DNA from: Telopea speciosissima
Taxonomy: Eukaryota > Streptophyta > Magnoliopsida > Proteales > Proteaceae
Length of the DNA stretch: 64,000 nt
Direction of reading: 5' to 3'
Assembly (NCBI RefSeq): GCF_018873765.1
Contig: NC_057925.1
Location: 11,605,568 to 11,669,567 of the forward strand
Below are positions 1 to 10,804 of the stretch, in pieces (positions within the stretch are counted from its first letter, which is position 1; each line of letters opens with the position of its first letter). Below the pieces are notes generated by a model that was not told the DNA's origin, made no database searches, and saw nothing but the letters and a program-made list of their open reading frames with translations. The translations under genes and the position numbers were made by a program.

Positions 1-530
1 CATTAGGCGGTCTGCACAGATTCAAGCTCGTAAAGGAGGCGATGGTCCAGCTAAGCCAATCAAGCCTACACGTATAGAACACCAGCACTAGTAGTACGTT
101 ATTAGTAGTTGTTTTGAGTTTTGGTGATGAGCTGTTTTAGAGATCAAGTAGGAAGTTGTTATTTCTTTATTTTAATAGGAGTTTAGAAGTTTAGAGTTTG
201 TTCTTTACTAGGTGTCCTTAGTTAGGAATAACACCTCCACGTTATTAGCTTTTGAGTTTGAATAGTATTTTAATTTCAAAGGGTTTTAATTGAGGCTATT
301 TAAAAGCCAACGTATTTGGCTGTAGGGAATAATTTTTGGATAATAAAAAGAAACGTTCTTCTTTGTGAGGATTTTTAGAACCTAGCAGAATTCTTGTTTA
401 CCAAAGAAACCACGGTGAGTTTCTCCTTCGATCTTGAAGAATTGAGGGTTCTTTTGGATCGATTCCATCAGTTATTCTTTTGGTGTGCTCGGTTAGTTGC
501 TCTCCTGATCCGTATCTTTCAACCAAGCTG
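1..530 (+). mobile_element. 3' end of an LTR retroelement (gypsy-like), cut by the window edge
   Basis: A short basic open frame ends near base 92. It is followed by AT-rich leader-like sequence and then a stretch (about 300-480) with the look of the transcribed end of a plant gypsy LTR. The sequence joins the tandem CML-array unit abruptly near base 531. The family call rests on overall appearance only and the second LTR would lie outside the window. It is a fossil remnant. Confidence 0.35.
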
Positions 531-1236
531 CATTACTTATCCCCAATAGTTACTATTTGCTTTTGTAATAAAAATAGAATGACCAACTAACCATACATAT
601 ATATCTCATGCGAGGAGCTAGTTTGATTTCATCTACCGATTTTTTATTTTATACATACATACATATCTATAAGAAGAAAGTTTCTTGGCCGGGAGTGTAG
701 CCTGTGCGCTAGCGCCATAGTGTCTTGTCTCTCTCCTCCTCCGTATAAATGACCTCCCTACTAAATAAAAATAAACTAAAATCCCCCTGTCAAATTATCC
801 CACCAAATAATTGGTTGCCCGCCCATTGCTAAATGACTTAAATTGTAGCAATAATAAAAACTACTGCTATCTATACCTTTTCAGCAGGTTTTTTATTTCC
901 ATTGATATATTTTATTTTTATTGAGAAAAAATTGTTTCAAACATTACTGCTATTACTTCTAATATTTTAATACTAATTATAGCCTTTATAATTATGTCAT
1001 AATTTTGGTTGTATTTTTTGCAATATTTGTCACAAATAATTATCTTTAACTCAATTATTTGTACTATTTACTGGATTTTTTGGGTTTTAATTTTATTTTT
1101 TCCGATTGATTAACGATCGATATTTGAGTTGATACAAAAAATCTATATTTTTTTCAATTTTATTATTTAAGGTATATTTTCTTTTCTTTTTTTATACTTT
1201 GATTGTTAATTTTGAACATATGGATGGGTACGTATA
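531..1236 (+). repeat. Tandem-array 'A block', leftmost copy
   Basis: This AT-rich non-coding block starts near ccccaatagttactatttgc and recurs at 17070-17830 and 21378-21895, with small pieces near 3573-3640 and 6715-6750. It belongs to the duplicated unit that carries the CML41-like gene. It is interrupted after 1236 by a short LTR element and resumes at 2934-2985. The uninterrupted counterpart lies near 17758-17770. Confidence 0.8.
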
Positions 1237-2933
1237 TGTTAAGTTTATGATATTAGACATAAAAAATGGAAGAGAGTAAAGGAAGAAGAAGAACACAAGT
1301 TTTACATGGTTCAGGCCATAAGCCCTACATCCACGGATCCAAGGCCTACACAGCCATATATTTCATTATGATCGAATAAATTTTACATCAATTGGCACCC
1401 AAATATAAAGAGGGTGAATGCACAATTACAGGAGGTAAGTATAGTAGGATATTTTAGGATATCACCAACAATTTTGGTGATCAAATCAGGAAACATATTT
1501 CGTAGAATATCTTAGATATAGGAGATAATTAGGGAAGCTTTATCACCAATGAATCTTGGTGGCCCGGTCATAGACCCGGTCCACCCTTATCTCCAATATA
1601 CACGTTAACATCCCCCCGCAAGTGAAACTGGGGATCGTCCTCAGTGAGCTTGACCCGGAAAACTTCAAAACGTGAAACAACAATATGCTTGGTGCGGTGG
1701 TGACAGTTTTGCATTGAACCAGCGTTGCACAAAGCTGATGAGGAACATCAGTATTGCATAGAACCAACGAGTTTGGAAGCCATGATGAAGCCCTCAACCT
1801 GAGGCACGCCCCAATAAGGGACCTCAACTCAGGGCACGACTCAAGGACGGCAGGAACAAAACACAAAGAGAGGGATAAAGTGAATAAGTTTCGTTTTGTG
1901 GCCCAAATGGGAACCAAAGAGAAGAAGATATGGTTAGGAGTGCTACAGTAGCACATCAATGAGCCAGGAATATGGGTACGGGTGAGATGGGAAAAGAAAA
2001 TTAAAAAAAAAAAAAAAGAAGAGAGTAAAGTCGGTTTCAAACGTTGGGTTGGGTATCCGCGAGAGAGAGAGAGATATGTTGGATGGATTTTAGACTGGGA
2101 TTAGAGGGAATTTAGGGTGGAAAAAAAAAAGAAAGAAAAAGAATTAAAGTCAATTTGGGTGGGATGGGCGGTTTCAGTGGGAGGGATTTTAGAGAGAAAA
2201 GACATAAATATATGTGAAAAGCAAAAAAAGGAAAAGGAGAAGAATGGGCAGATGGGTTGAGCAACTAAAAGATAGAAAAAAATAAAAAATGATGAACGTG
2301 GGTGGGGGATTAGAAAAGGAATAATGGAATTAAATAGGGAAGGGAAATTGGAATGGAATTTGCGGTGGGACTGACCGGGGTATTTGGGTAGGAGCAATTT
2401 GCGAACAATTGCAGTGGTGCGATGAAGACAGCGGCGACTGCAAAGGCAGAGGGCTGCAATTACAACCTCAGGCAGGATAGTGCGATCAAGACCAGAAACC
2501 AGCAGCAACAAGTGGAAGACAAAGATCGAAGAAGACCGAACCTTTAAGCTTTGATACCATGTTAAGTTTATGATATTAGACATAAACAATGGAAGAGAGT
2601 ACAGGAAGAAGAAGAACACAAGTTTTACATGGTTCAGGCCATAAGCCCTACATCCACGGATCCAAGGCCTACACAGCCATATATTTCATTATGATCGAAT
2701 GAATTTTACATCAATTGGCACCCAAATATATAGGGGGTGAATGCACAATTACAGGAGGTAAGTATAGTAGGATATTTTAGGATATCACCAACAATTTTGG
2801 TGATCAAATCAGGAAACATATTTCGTAGAATATCTTAGATATAGGAGATAATTAGGGAAGCTTTATCACCAACGAATCTTGGTGGCTCGGTTATAGACCC
2901 GGTCCACCCTTATCTTCAATATACACGTTAACA
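1237..2933 (-). mobile_element. Short non-autonomous LTR element, structurally whole
   Basis: Two direct LTRs of 374 bp (1237-1610 and 2560-2933) begin TG and end CA. Read on the minus strand, the first LTR (2560-2933) is followed by a primer binding site like the initiator-Met tRNA type (TGGTATCAAAGC, 2548-2559). A G-rich polypurine tract (1611-1619) precedes the other LTR. The flanks share TATA, and the sister block near 17758 is an empty site. I count about 9 differences between the LTRs (about 2.4 percent), so insertion is fairly recent, of the order of one to a few million years depending on rate. The roughly 950 bp interior shows no gag or pol, so it must have moved with help from another element. 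The tRNA type suggests a copia-like parent. Confidence 0.88.
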
Positions 2934-2989
2934 TATACATATATTTATGTATTTAATAATTAAATAGACATGGTCTATATTGAATTAAG

Positions 2990-3329
2990 AACTGATGAAG
3001 AAGAATAAGATGCATCATGCCAAAACTCAGGAGGTTATGAAAGTGAGGTATCCTTTGATTTGCTCTACTATAATTTTAGCATCTGCGTATCCATCGCCGT
3101 TCACCAGTGCAGTGATCGTTGGCGTCAACATCTGGTCCTTAACAACTGACACTAGCAGCCAACATCTCTGCATTTTGCTCTTCAAACACCTTGAAAATTC
3201 GAATTGGAACTGAGTTTAAACCCTACTCAGGCAATGGTAGGGGTATCGTCGCCGGGGATTTCACGCCTCAAAGGTTGAAGATGAAGCTTGGAGATGGAAG
3301 ATAGGGCAAGTCATTCTCCCTTTCCCTTG
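2990..3329. other. Unassigned spacer, possibly interior of the MULE-like element to its right
   Basis: This follows the end of the A block. A 72-residue open frame (2995-3213) has no recognisable domain. The text near 3230-3310 resembles, in inverted orientation, the cttcaagcttc-rich interior at 18960-19060. It may therefore be internal sequence of the Mutator-like element whose end is at 3330-3568. Confidence 0.3.
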
Positions 3330-3568
3330 TTATTTTGGCTTTTTATCAAAAGGGTAAATGGGTCATCTCACAATGGTCAAGGGTTAATTTGGATATTATA
3401 AAAAATCTAACTACGCCATGTCAGCACATAATAGACAGATGCTAACGGCAGGGGAGGAATTAGTAATTTTTCGAAAACTATAGGGGAATCGAATGTAAGG
3501 TGGGAAAAACAAGGGGAGGAATGTGTAATTAGGGCAAAGTATAGGGGAGGGGGACATAATTTTCCCTT
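3330..3568 (-). mobile_element. Mutator-like terminal region (right end)
   Basis: The last about 90 bp, read in reverse, match the start of the element end at 18778-18870. Both carry the cctcccct and actttgccctaattacac blocks. This C-rich 'aaattac...cccc' type of terminus is common in plant Mutator-like MITEs. No matching left terminus or 9-bp target duplication is visible, so the copy looks partial. Confidence 0.5.
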
Positions 3569-4480
3569 TTTCTTATATCTAAGGTTGCTATTTGGTTTTG
3601 CAATATAGAGAGAATGACCAACTAACCATAGATACGTATCTAAAGCTTCTTTTCAATTCTTATAAACTTGATTGATTGATTAAAAAAAAATTCACTGTAA
3701 TAATGGATCGAAGAAAGATTTGCCCAACAACAGCTGCAATAGATACATTGTGGATGGGAAGGCCAAAGTGACAGTGTGATTTTGACTATCTCTTCGTGAG
3801 TCTTATTTTTTTTCCCTTAATTTTTCATGTTGAACACGTAGTGCACATGGTAGTGTCTATGTGTTGGTTATCATTGTTGTCAACACAGTGCATGTGTGTT
3901 GTTTTTGTGAACACAGTGCATCTTGTTTTAATACAGTGATAGTGGCAGTCCATGGTAGTTACAAAGGTCAATCAAGTACAGGCAACACTCTAGATGAGTT
4001 GTCAGACATCTAGCAGTGACTAGAAAGTGTTCCTAGCGTTCCTAGCAGCTCTGACTGTATTTACAATGGCAGTGACACCAATTACAGGAAACTGTAAAGT
4101 TTGAGCCGATTCTAAAGTCATTTAGCTAGTGAAACCCTACCAAGGGAAATTTTGTCATTTTAGGGTAGTTTGTCCGAATCTCTCCGGGTAGAGGTTCCAC
4201 TTTGTTAGGTTCAAGGTTGGGAGAGGCTCTCCAATCAAAATCAGGCCTCACACACCACCACACACCATTTCAAAATAAAGTATCATCCTTGTAGACTAAG
4301 CTAGCTCAAGTATCTCTATTCACAAATTCCTTTAAATTTCCTTAGACTCATAGGTATATATACTGCCACTATCACGGCAGAAACAGTGGTTTATGCTTCT
4401 CTCCTAAGCATGGATGCAGTTAATTCTTCCATGTTTAGCGAGTAAATTTGGCATATAATGTTCTTTATTAATTAGTTTAT
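3569..4480. other. Spacer upstream of CML copy 1
   Basis: No gene is visible. It begins with a fragment of the A block (3573-3640). A perfect 14-bp inverted repeat, GTGATAGTGGCAGT at 3935-3948 and its reverse complement at about 4363-4376, brackets 440 bp and may be the ends of an old MITE, although no target duplication is clear. Confidence 0.5.
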
Positions 4481-4599
4481 GTTACAGTGTTACCTATAAT
4501 CAAAATTTTAGGAATGTGGATGCAAGAATGTTCATCATCACTCAAATCTGGGACCCAACCCATGCATACACCTTTGGGATTGTTGGGCGAATATGACAA

Positions 4600-4822
4600 T
4601 AATTTGGGAACTTTTTACAACAACCAGTCCTTTTTTAAGCTCTGGATACTTATTCTTTCTCACGCTAAAAATGATTTGTCTTTAAGCAACACTCCAATGA
4701 ATGTTTATCTAGGCAAATATTCCAACAATTCAATAATATGGGAACTTTTAACCTAGACCAGTCCTTTTTAAGCACTAGAATCTGATTCTTTCTTTTGTAC
4801 TTACCGTGAAGTCTCTATATAA
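4600..4822 (+). promoter_or_regulatory. CML copy 1 promoter with internal repeat and TATA box
   Basis: A TATATAA box at 4816-4822 lies about 100 bp before the favoured ATG (4920). Upstream, a segment of about 65 bp is present twice (about 4610-4670 and 4738-4797), both copies carrying gggaactttt, accagtcctttt and attctttct. Copy 2 has the matching region at 15020-15255 with its own TATATAA at 15249-15255. A start at 4806 would place the coding sequence upstream of the expected transcription start. Confidence 0.6.
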
Positions 4823-4919
4823 TTCTCTTTGCATGTTCTTCCATTTCCATCACAGCAAAGAGCAAGAGGCAACAAGAAGCAACAAATACTACTCTCGACG
4901 TTCAATCCTAGCTACTCTA

Positions 4920-5420
4920 ATGGCAACAGCTGTTGTTTCCAAGGCCACATTATCCAAATGCTTCTCCAACAAGAGCTTTGTGCTAAGTGTCCATCGCCTT
5001 CAGAATTCCAAAAAACAATCAAGAAATGATGAACTCCAACAAATATTTCGTTACTTGGATACTAATGGTAATGGGAAAATTGAAGGATCTGAACTCAGAT
5101 CCTACCTTGCCTCCAAAAAGGAGTTCATGTCACCTGAGGAGGCTCAAGCTGTGACCAATGAACTCGTTGCAGCAGGCGGCGACAGTTTGACGCTCAGCTT
5201 TGATGATTTTGCAATGTTGATGGAGCGTCAAGGTGGGGATGATGATCTGAAAAGAAGCTTTCAGATGTTCGCTGGGAAGACGTCTGGGTCCATTACATCA
5301 GAGGATTTGCAGAGGATATTCAAAATGTCAAATGAAGAGTGCAAGAGCATCATAAAGGCATTCGACCTCAACGGCGATGGTGTGATTGATTTCCCTGAGT
5401 TCCAGCAGATGATGGCTTAA
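4920..5420 (+). CDS. Calmodulin-like EF-hand calcium-binding protein, CML41-like (copy 1)
   Basis: This 166-residue protein has no intron. The first 35 residues are a basic Ser/Lys-rich leader beginning MATAVVSK, as in CML41 relatives. Four EF-hand positions follow. The first loop is canonical (D47-E58, DTNGNGKIEGSE) and so is the fourth (D149-E160, DLNGDGVIDFPE). The second (about 82-97) and third (about 114-130) lack the usual acidic ligands, so I infer two bound calcium ions. The likely role is a calcium sensor that binds targets on calcium rise. CML41 in Arabidopsis is linked to defence and plasmodesmata, which is family knowledge only. The frame stays open back to 4806, but the TATA box at 4816 favours the ATG at 4920. 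Compared with copy 3 it lacks 15 bp (5 codons, GRLGN in copy 3) between hands 3 and 4, where Arabidopsis CML41 also has residues, so the loss is here. Confidence 0.85.
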   Translation: MATAVVSKATLSKCFSNKSFVLSVHRLQNSKKQSRNDELQQIFRYLDTNGNGKIEGSELRSYLASKKEFMSPEEAQAVTNELVAAGGDSLTLSFDDFAMLMERQGGDDDLKRSFQMFAGKTSGSITSEDLQRIFKMSNEECKSIIKAFDLNGDGVIDFPEFQQMMA

Positions 5421-6990
5421 TCCGGTAACAGTGTTTGGACCTGTTCTATGTGCATGTGTGTGTGGCAAATAAGCAGTTTACTAAAATAAAAATAATGGCC
5501 TTTCCCCTGTTTAGTTGTTTTGAAAGATGCAATGCAAGTGGGGGTTAGGCACTAGGACTGTAAGACCGGTGTGTACCACATAATTAATAATTATGAACAG
5601 GTTTGCTATGCACTGAGTATGAAGTTCAAGCTTGGTTATGTTCTTTTTTTTTTTTTTTTTGTTTTAATTTATCGATATATCAAATTTACTGAGCAAGAAA
5701 AAGAATAATTACAACCAAAGGACAGCAGCCCTAGAGCATCTCAAGGGTATTCCTGAGACAAGAAGGGCACCCCTACCGAAGTCACAAATGGTTGTTGGAA
5801 TTTGGAACATCCAATCCAACCAAGAATAGGAGTGTGGCTCTAACTAATAGCGGCATATTAAGAATAGGATTAGTCAATCCCCATGTGATGGATAATCCCC
5901 TTATGTAATTGAATCCTTGATTCTGGGTCGATTGGCACAGACGTGAGTGTGGCTCGGGGGGCTTTTATCCATCGGACCATCCCTGACAATAGTGACGTGG
6001 TGTGACATCATTGGGTGGCTATATTTAGGTATATCAACATTAAATCACAAAATTTACCTCCATTGTAAGAGAAAAAAAAAAAAAAAAAAAAAAAGGCACG
6101 TTATACAAAAAATGCCAAAAAAATGTAAAGTAATAAAATTATTTGACAGAAATGTGAATAAGAAAATCTTTCTTTTTTTCTTTGCCTTCTTGAAAAAGAA
6201 GATTTCAAGAAGAAAAAAAATACAAGATATAATTTTGTATTTCGAGTTCCCTTTGCTTTTTTATTTTTCCAATCCACACTCAAATTTGCTTCTCCATCTT
6301 TGTCCAACTCATTGTTCTCCCACAAATTTTTTTTTTTAAAAAAAATAGTGTAATCCAAAATCATTGAACAAGAATACACATGCCCGGACGAGTGGGCACC
6401 CCTTCTCAAGGGTATTCCTGAGAGAAGAACAAACACGTTTCTAACGGCACCCAGCTTGTAATTTCTTGTTATCCCTACAGACCTAGACTCCCTCTGGTTG
6501 GTTTGGCACTGCTCGCTTGAAAGCATGCCCGATGCTTGGTCAGTAGATCAAGTACTCATCATTGCATCGGTGCTTGATATGCACCTTCCACCCCTTCCAT
6601 CCCCAACCCATGTACTCTCCCCCACATCAAAGGCTGACCCCCTTGGTGCCCATCCCTTGGCTGCCTAGTAGCGGGTCCCACTGAACCAAAAAAAAAAATC
6701 TTCTTATACTTAAAGGTTGCTATTTGGTTTTGCAATATATAGATAATGATTAAGGGCCTGCATGATAACACGTTTGTTTCTCTATTTCTCTTTATTTTTT
6801 TTTTTCTTGGGAACAAAAAAATAAGAGAAATCTGTTTCTTAAGACCGGTTCATTTTTTGGTTCCTGGAAATGAACCGGAACAAAAAAGTTGCTAAGAAAT
6901 AGGAAAAGAAAAAAGAAACTCCAATTTGTAGCTTCTCTGTCCCAAAAATAATAGGAATGATTCAACAATTGTAATTATTGTTGCTAATAG
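5421..6990 (+). repeat. 3' flank of array unit 1, with an empty LTR site and an inserted segment
   Basis: This is homologous to 15771-16253 and 19490-19921. Around 6613 it keeps the uninterrupted sequence (catgtactctccccc) where both other copies carry a copia-type LTR. A segment of about 630 bp (5766-6396), absent from the other copies, is bracketed by a repeated motif (tctcaagggtattcctgaga at 5743 and 6397). It contains an A-run (6068-6092) and no gene I can recognise. 6715-6750 is a fragment of the A block. 6750-6960 is unassigned. Confidence 0.65.
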
Positions 6991-6993
6991 TTT

Positions 6994-8452
6994 TTTTGGA
7001 TGAAATCAAACTGTTAATAAAGAAAGCAAAGAAGATACAACAACTCAAATGGATCAACAGGCCAAGCCTCAAACAAAAAACAACAGAGCAGCAAAAGGCT
7101 TAATAGAGCCTGATCTGAAGACCCCAAGAAGTAGCAATATGATGATTCTTGAAGCAATCTAAGTCCGAAGCATGAAGATTGATCTTAGTTCTGACATCAA
7201 ACTCAATGGGACTCTGAATCTACATATGAGACCGAGAAAAGGAGGTCCGTCTACGTTGATGATAAATAGTAGCACAAAAAATCATCTTTACAGCCCTATT
7301 ACATATCGACTTTCCTTTAAACTCTTGTCTAATCCAACTCCACTCTCTGGCAAAGGAAGAGAGGGGCACATGAGAAGGGGCAACACTTGCGAATAACTCC
7401 AGCCCAAATAGCCTTGGAATAAGGGCAATTAAAGAACAAAAGATCAATATTCTCCATATCATTCCAACAAAGACAACAATTGGGGATAGAGATGTTCCTG
7501 TGGGAAAGGAACTCCTGAGTGGGGAGGGAACTAGTGAGGGCACACCATGTAATGAAGCTATGTCTGGGGATGTGGTGAGTAAACCAAATCAAGTTCCACC
7601 AAGAAACAATGGTTCCTTTAGATCTAATAAGCTCCCACGCCTACGCGGAAGGGAACATCTTATTGGTAGAGGGGTTCCATTTAACAATATCACCGTTGCC
7701 GGAGGCCTTCTACCAATATGCTGAAGTTGCTCCAAGACAAATTAAAGATCTGAAGAAATTAAAGGACTGGGTCTCCAAGACCCATTATAGATGATCGAAG
7801 AGACAAGTGCCATCCTTTTAGCGCCGGTCATACTTAATTCTATCTCCAAACACTGAGAGAAGGACTCCACATGGGTGCCAATTGTCTAACCAAAGTCTTG
7901 TGGACATTCCATCATCAATCTTGAAAATTAACTATGTGATCTTGAACCAAATGTCTCAACTTTAGAATCTTTTTCCAAGCCCAAAAAGCATCAGAACCGC
8001 ATTTGACTGTCCAAATAGAGTCTTTCTTGAAGTATTTAAAATAAATCCACTGAGTTCATAAACCTTCTCTCTTTTTAACAATTTTCCAAAGAAGCGTAAG
8101 AAGACCCGCTTTATTTACATCTTTCACTCTCTTTAGACCTAGTCCTCCCTCCTTCTTTGGAAGGAAAACTGACGTCCAGCTGATGGTGTGAAGGAATTTA
8201 TTATTGTCACTTCCCTTCCACAACAAGGCACACATGATGGACTCAATCATCCAAATCACATAGCCGGGAAGGCCATATATTCTAGTCCAATAAAGATATG
8301 AAGCCTGCATCATAGCTCGAACAATATCCAAACGGCCTGTGAATGAACGGACTTTGCTCTTCCACAACTGAAGCCTTTTCTTGAGCCTATCCAAAATAGG
8401 AGAACAATGATGGAGAGAAAGCCTGGAATAAATCAAAGAGAGTTCAAGATAA
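6994..8452 (-). mobile_element. 5'-truncated L1-type LINE fragment
   Basis: On the minus strand the 3' end (poly-A seen as T-run 6991-6997, preceded by gatttcatcc) lies to the left. The reading includes the region after the reverse transcriptase core (8460-8056, with RLDIVRAMMQASYLYW and KKEGGLGLKRVKDVNKA) and the zinc-binding reverse-transcriptase domain (about 7592-7220, with CCLCWNDMENIDLLFFNCP). Several stops and frameshifts break it. Flanking repeats TGTTGCTAATAGTTT (6979-6993) and TGTTGCAAATAGTTT (8453-8467) differ at one base and are the target duplication. The empty site is in the sister unit near 18638-18652. Confidence 0.9.
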
Positions 8453-8467
8453 TGTTGCAAATAGTTT

Positions 8468-9160
8468 GTAAATAGAAATGGTTAAACATTACCATTGCTA
8501 AATGCAACTATGACAGTCAGATTCAGAAACTGTCGAGATTAAAGTCATAGTTGAAAAACCAGGTTTTGATTTGGCCGAGTTTCCTGAGTGGAGTCAAAAT
8601 TTTGGAAAACTTGGTCAAGAGTCGAGTAAACTATGTTAGGGTAAAAAATGATGAGACTCGGTCATAAGTTATCAGACTTAGTATTTTTACCCGAGTCATG
8701 ATAGACTTTGCGATTTTAGTCATTTAAAAAAAAAGCCATAAAGCCGATTCACTTAGAAATTGAGTTGAGTAAAATAGTAAATTTGTGTTGTAAAATAGTA
8801 AAAAACCCTTAACTCCTCGTCTCCCTTCTATTGTTCAATGGAATAAACTCAAAATGCATTGTTATGTGATTACTTTTTTTTCCATAATTTTTCTATGTTT
8901 TTGTAATTTTTTTTAATTTATTCATATTTATTGCATAAAAAATAAGAAAAAAAAAAGTGACTCACCATGATTGGGTTTGACAAGGCCGAGTCACCAAGGT
9001 TTTTTGAAAGGCGAGTTGAGTCAGAAAACTTGGTTTTCCAACTATGGATTAAACAGCCACAACACATTTCGAATGCACAAGTGAGGTGCACCGTCCAATG
9101 CACTTTAATAGTGCATTGGGCAATGCAATGCACTTGAGAGGATAACAATGGTTCCTTTAG
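8468..9160. other. Spacer without a gene
   Basis: The first about 80 bp match 18645-18730 of the next array unit. The rest (8550-9160) is AT-rich, with gactcggt and gagtcg motifs repeated near 8570-8720 and 8970-9030, and no coding signal. Confidence 0.6.
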
Positions 9161-9183
9161 ATATATATATATATATATATATA

Positions 9184-9338
9184 AGGTGATGTTCTCTTCC
9201 TGGGAGTGTACGGGGGAGCAGGTTGCGCCGATACACATGGGGTGGGATACAATAGCCATTTCAGTCATTCAGGGGGCAGAGGCGGTCATTTTGGTCCCCA
9301 TGTGTCTTGGCACATCTTGCGTCCCCAGTGCAGAGAAT
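9184..9338. mobile_element. Foldback MITE inside a TA microsatellite
   Basis: The arms are imperfect inverted repeats. gcgccgatacacatgggg (about 9225-9242) pairs with ccccatgtgtcttggcac (about 9297-9314), and the outer parts are similar. The element is bounded by TA runs on both sides (9161-9183 and 9338-9349), consistent with insertion into TA. A TG microsatellite follows (9349-9364). Confidence 0.6.
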
Positions 9339-9363
9339 ATATATATATGTGTGTGTGTGTGTG

Positions 9364-10803
9364 TGATACCCTAAAAATATTTTGAAAACTTATCAGTGGA
9401 ACATGGTAAGGTAAAAACAATTTGACTTATATTCTGAGGTGCATGTATGCGAGATTAGGTGATTTATGATTCTAGTTAGTTCACACAAAAGAACTTAAAT
9501 GGTTTGAGCTTGAGTGATTCTATATGGATAAATGTCGAATGGTTGAGGACCAAGTCAATTATGGGTCAATTTATTGGTCAGTCTAACTCAAGTGTGAGTG
9601 GTTCAGTTATAGCAAAGTTTATTTTGGACCTTTGATATAGACTATGATTGAATAAATAAAGATATAGAGATAATGTCCAGGAAGTTTAAAGACTTATTTG
9701 GCCAGGTTTGCATATTACATCAGTGGTGCAAGAATAATAAGATTGATTTTGGTTCAGTTTAGTGATACAACGTTTTAACCAAGAACCAAATTTTTTTTTT
9801 GCTAGAAGATCCTTGTATTAAAGAAAAGGCAAAAGAGTCACAACTCCAAAAACAAGAAGAAACCGAAAGCAAAACACAAACACAGACTGGACCAGCCAGC
9901 CAGCTCCCCTAAATCATAACAAATCTATATCTAGGCAAGCCCATAGCATCACGAGCCAAATGATCTACAATATGACTAGGAAAGAGTAAGTTAGTAGAAG
10001 ACACTCCGTTAATCGCCGCATGCTTTGCCAAATAGTCTACGAAAGTATTTGCTTCCCTAAAGCAATGCGAGATTTTCCAATTGCAGGAGTCAAGGAAAGG
10101 CTTGAGAGCCTGCCATCTTTGGAGCGCAAACCACGGAATGTTTGAGTGTTGAATGGCCAACACCAAAGCTGGCGAATCATATTCAATCCAAAGGTCCATG
10201 AAGCCACTCTCCCAAGCAATAAAAAGCCCGTCTAACAGAGCCTCAAACTCCGCCACAAAGCTATTCGAAACCCCCAGGTATCTGCAGTAGGAATGCAAGA
10301 CTTGGGCTTGATGATTTCAAAACACACCCCCCACGCCTGCCCTTCCTGGGTTCCCGATCGAGCTGCCATCGATGTTGAGCTTGATCCACTGCCTAACCGG
10401 CCTGCACCAAAAAACCTCCAAGACATCATGAGATTTGAACCAAGAACCAAGTTACCATGTTGGATATTATTTATATTGGTCAATAGATTTAGTTTGATCA
10501 AAGTTGAATTTTTGGAGTCTGATTTAGTAAATTGGTTAAATTTCTAAACATATTATCTTGACCAATAATTGATGGGCAGTCAGAGAGAGTGACTTAGATT
10601 TCGATGAAACACCTATTTGCTTTGGATCACAAAGGGCAAGTCCTATATAACCATACTAATTCAATTATGACGATTCTCTGGAGGAACCATGATATTCAAA
10701 TGATTGTGGGAGAAAGAAGATGACATGCGATCCAAGTATCCACAACTGTTTAGAGATCTTGATATGTAAATTTCGAGGAACAAATTTCTTTAAGGGGGAT
10801 GGA
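9364..10803 (+). mobile_element. Gypsy element remnant with end of pol and polypurine tract
   Basis: About 10660-10765 matches the very end of a plant gypsy pol (WRNHDI and KYPQLF type). It is followed by the typical aatttcgagga...aagggggatgga polypurine context and a TGTAATA start of LTR at 10805. The segment 9364-9780 looks like LTR or interior sequence of the same kind. The element is old and broken, and a LINE fragment (9790-10438) has landed in it. Confidence 0.55.
9790..10438 (-). mobile_element. 5'-truncated LINE carrying an RNase H domain
   Basis: Poly-A (T-run 9790-9799) is at the left end. The minus strand encodes a plant LINE C-terminal RNase H: KLNIDGSS-type start in the 10501-10300 region, AEFEALLDGL with its catalytic Glu, and CFREANTFVDYLAKHAA with its Asp (10298-9909). 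A frameshift separates the two parts. The flanks carry aaccaagaaccaa at about 9777-9789 and 10439-10451, a 13-bp target duplication. Confidence 0.88.
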
Positions 10804-10804
10804 C

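Noticed and set aside
1543-2619. Two minus-strand open frames of 165 and 172 residues
   Set aside because: They lie inside the LTR and interior of the short non-autonomous element, are rich in Phe, Ser and Leu from purine tracts, and match no gag or pol domain.
4806-4919. N-terminal extension of 38 residues on CML copy 1
   Set aside because: The TATA box at 4816 lies inside it and the MATAVVSK start matches the family, so the extension is probably untranscribed sequence.
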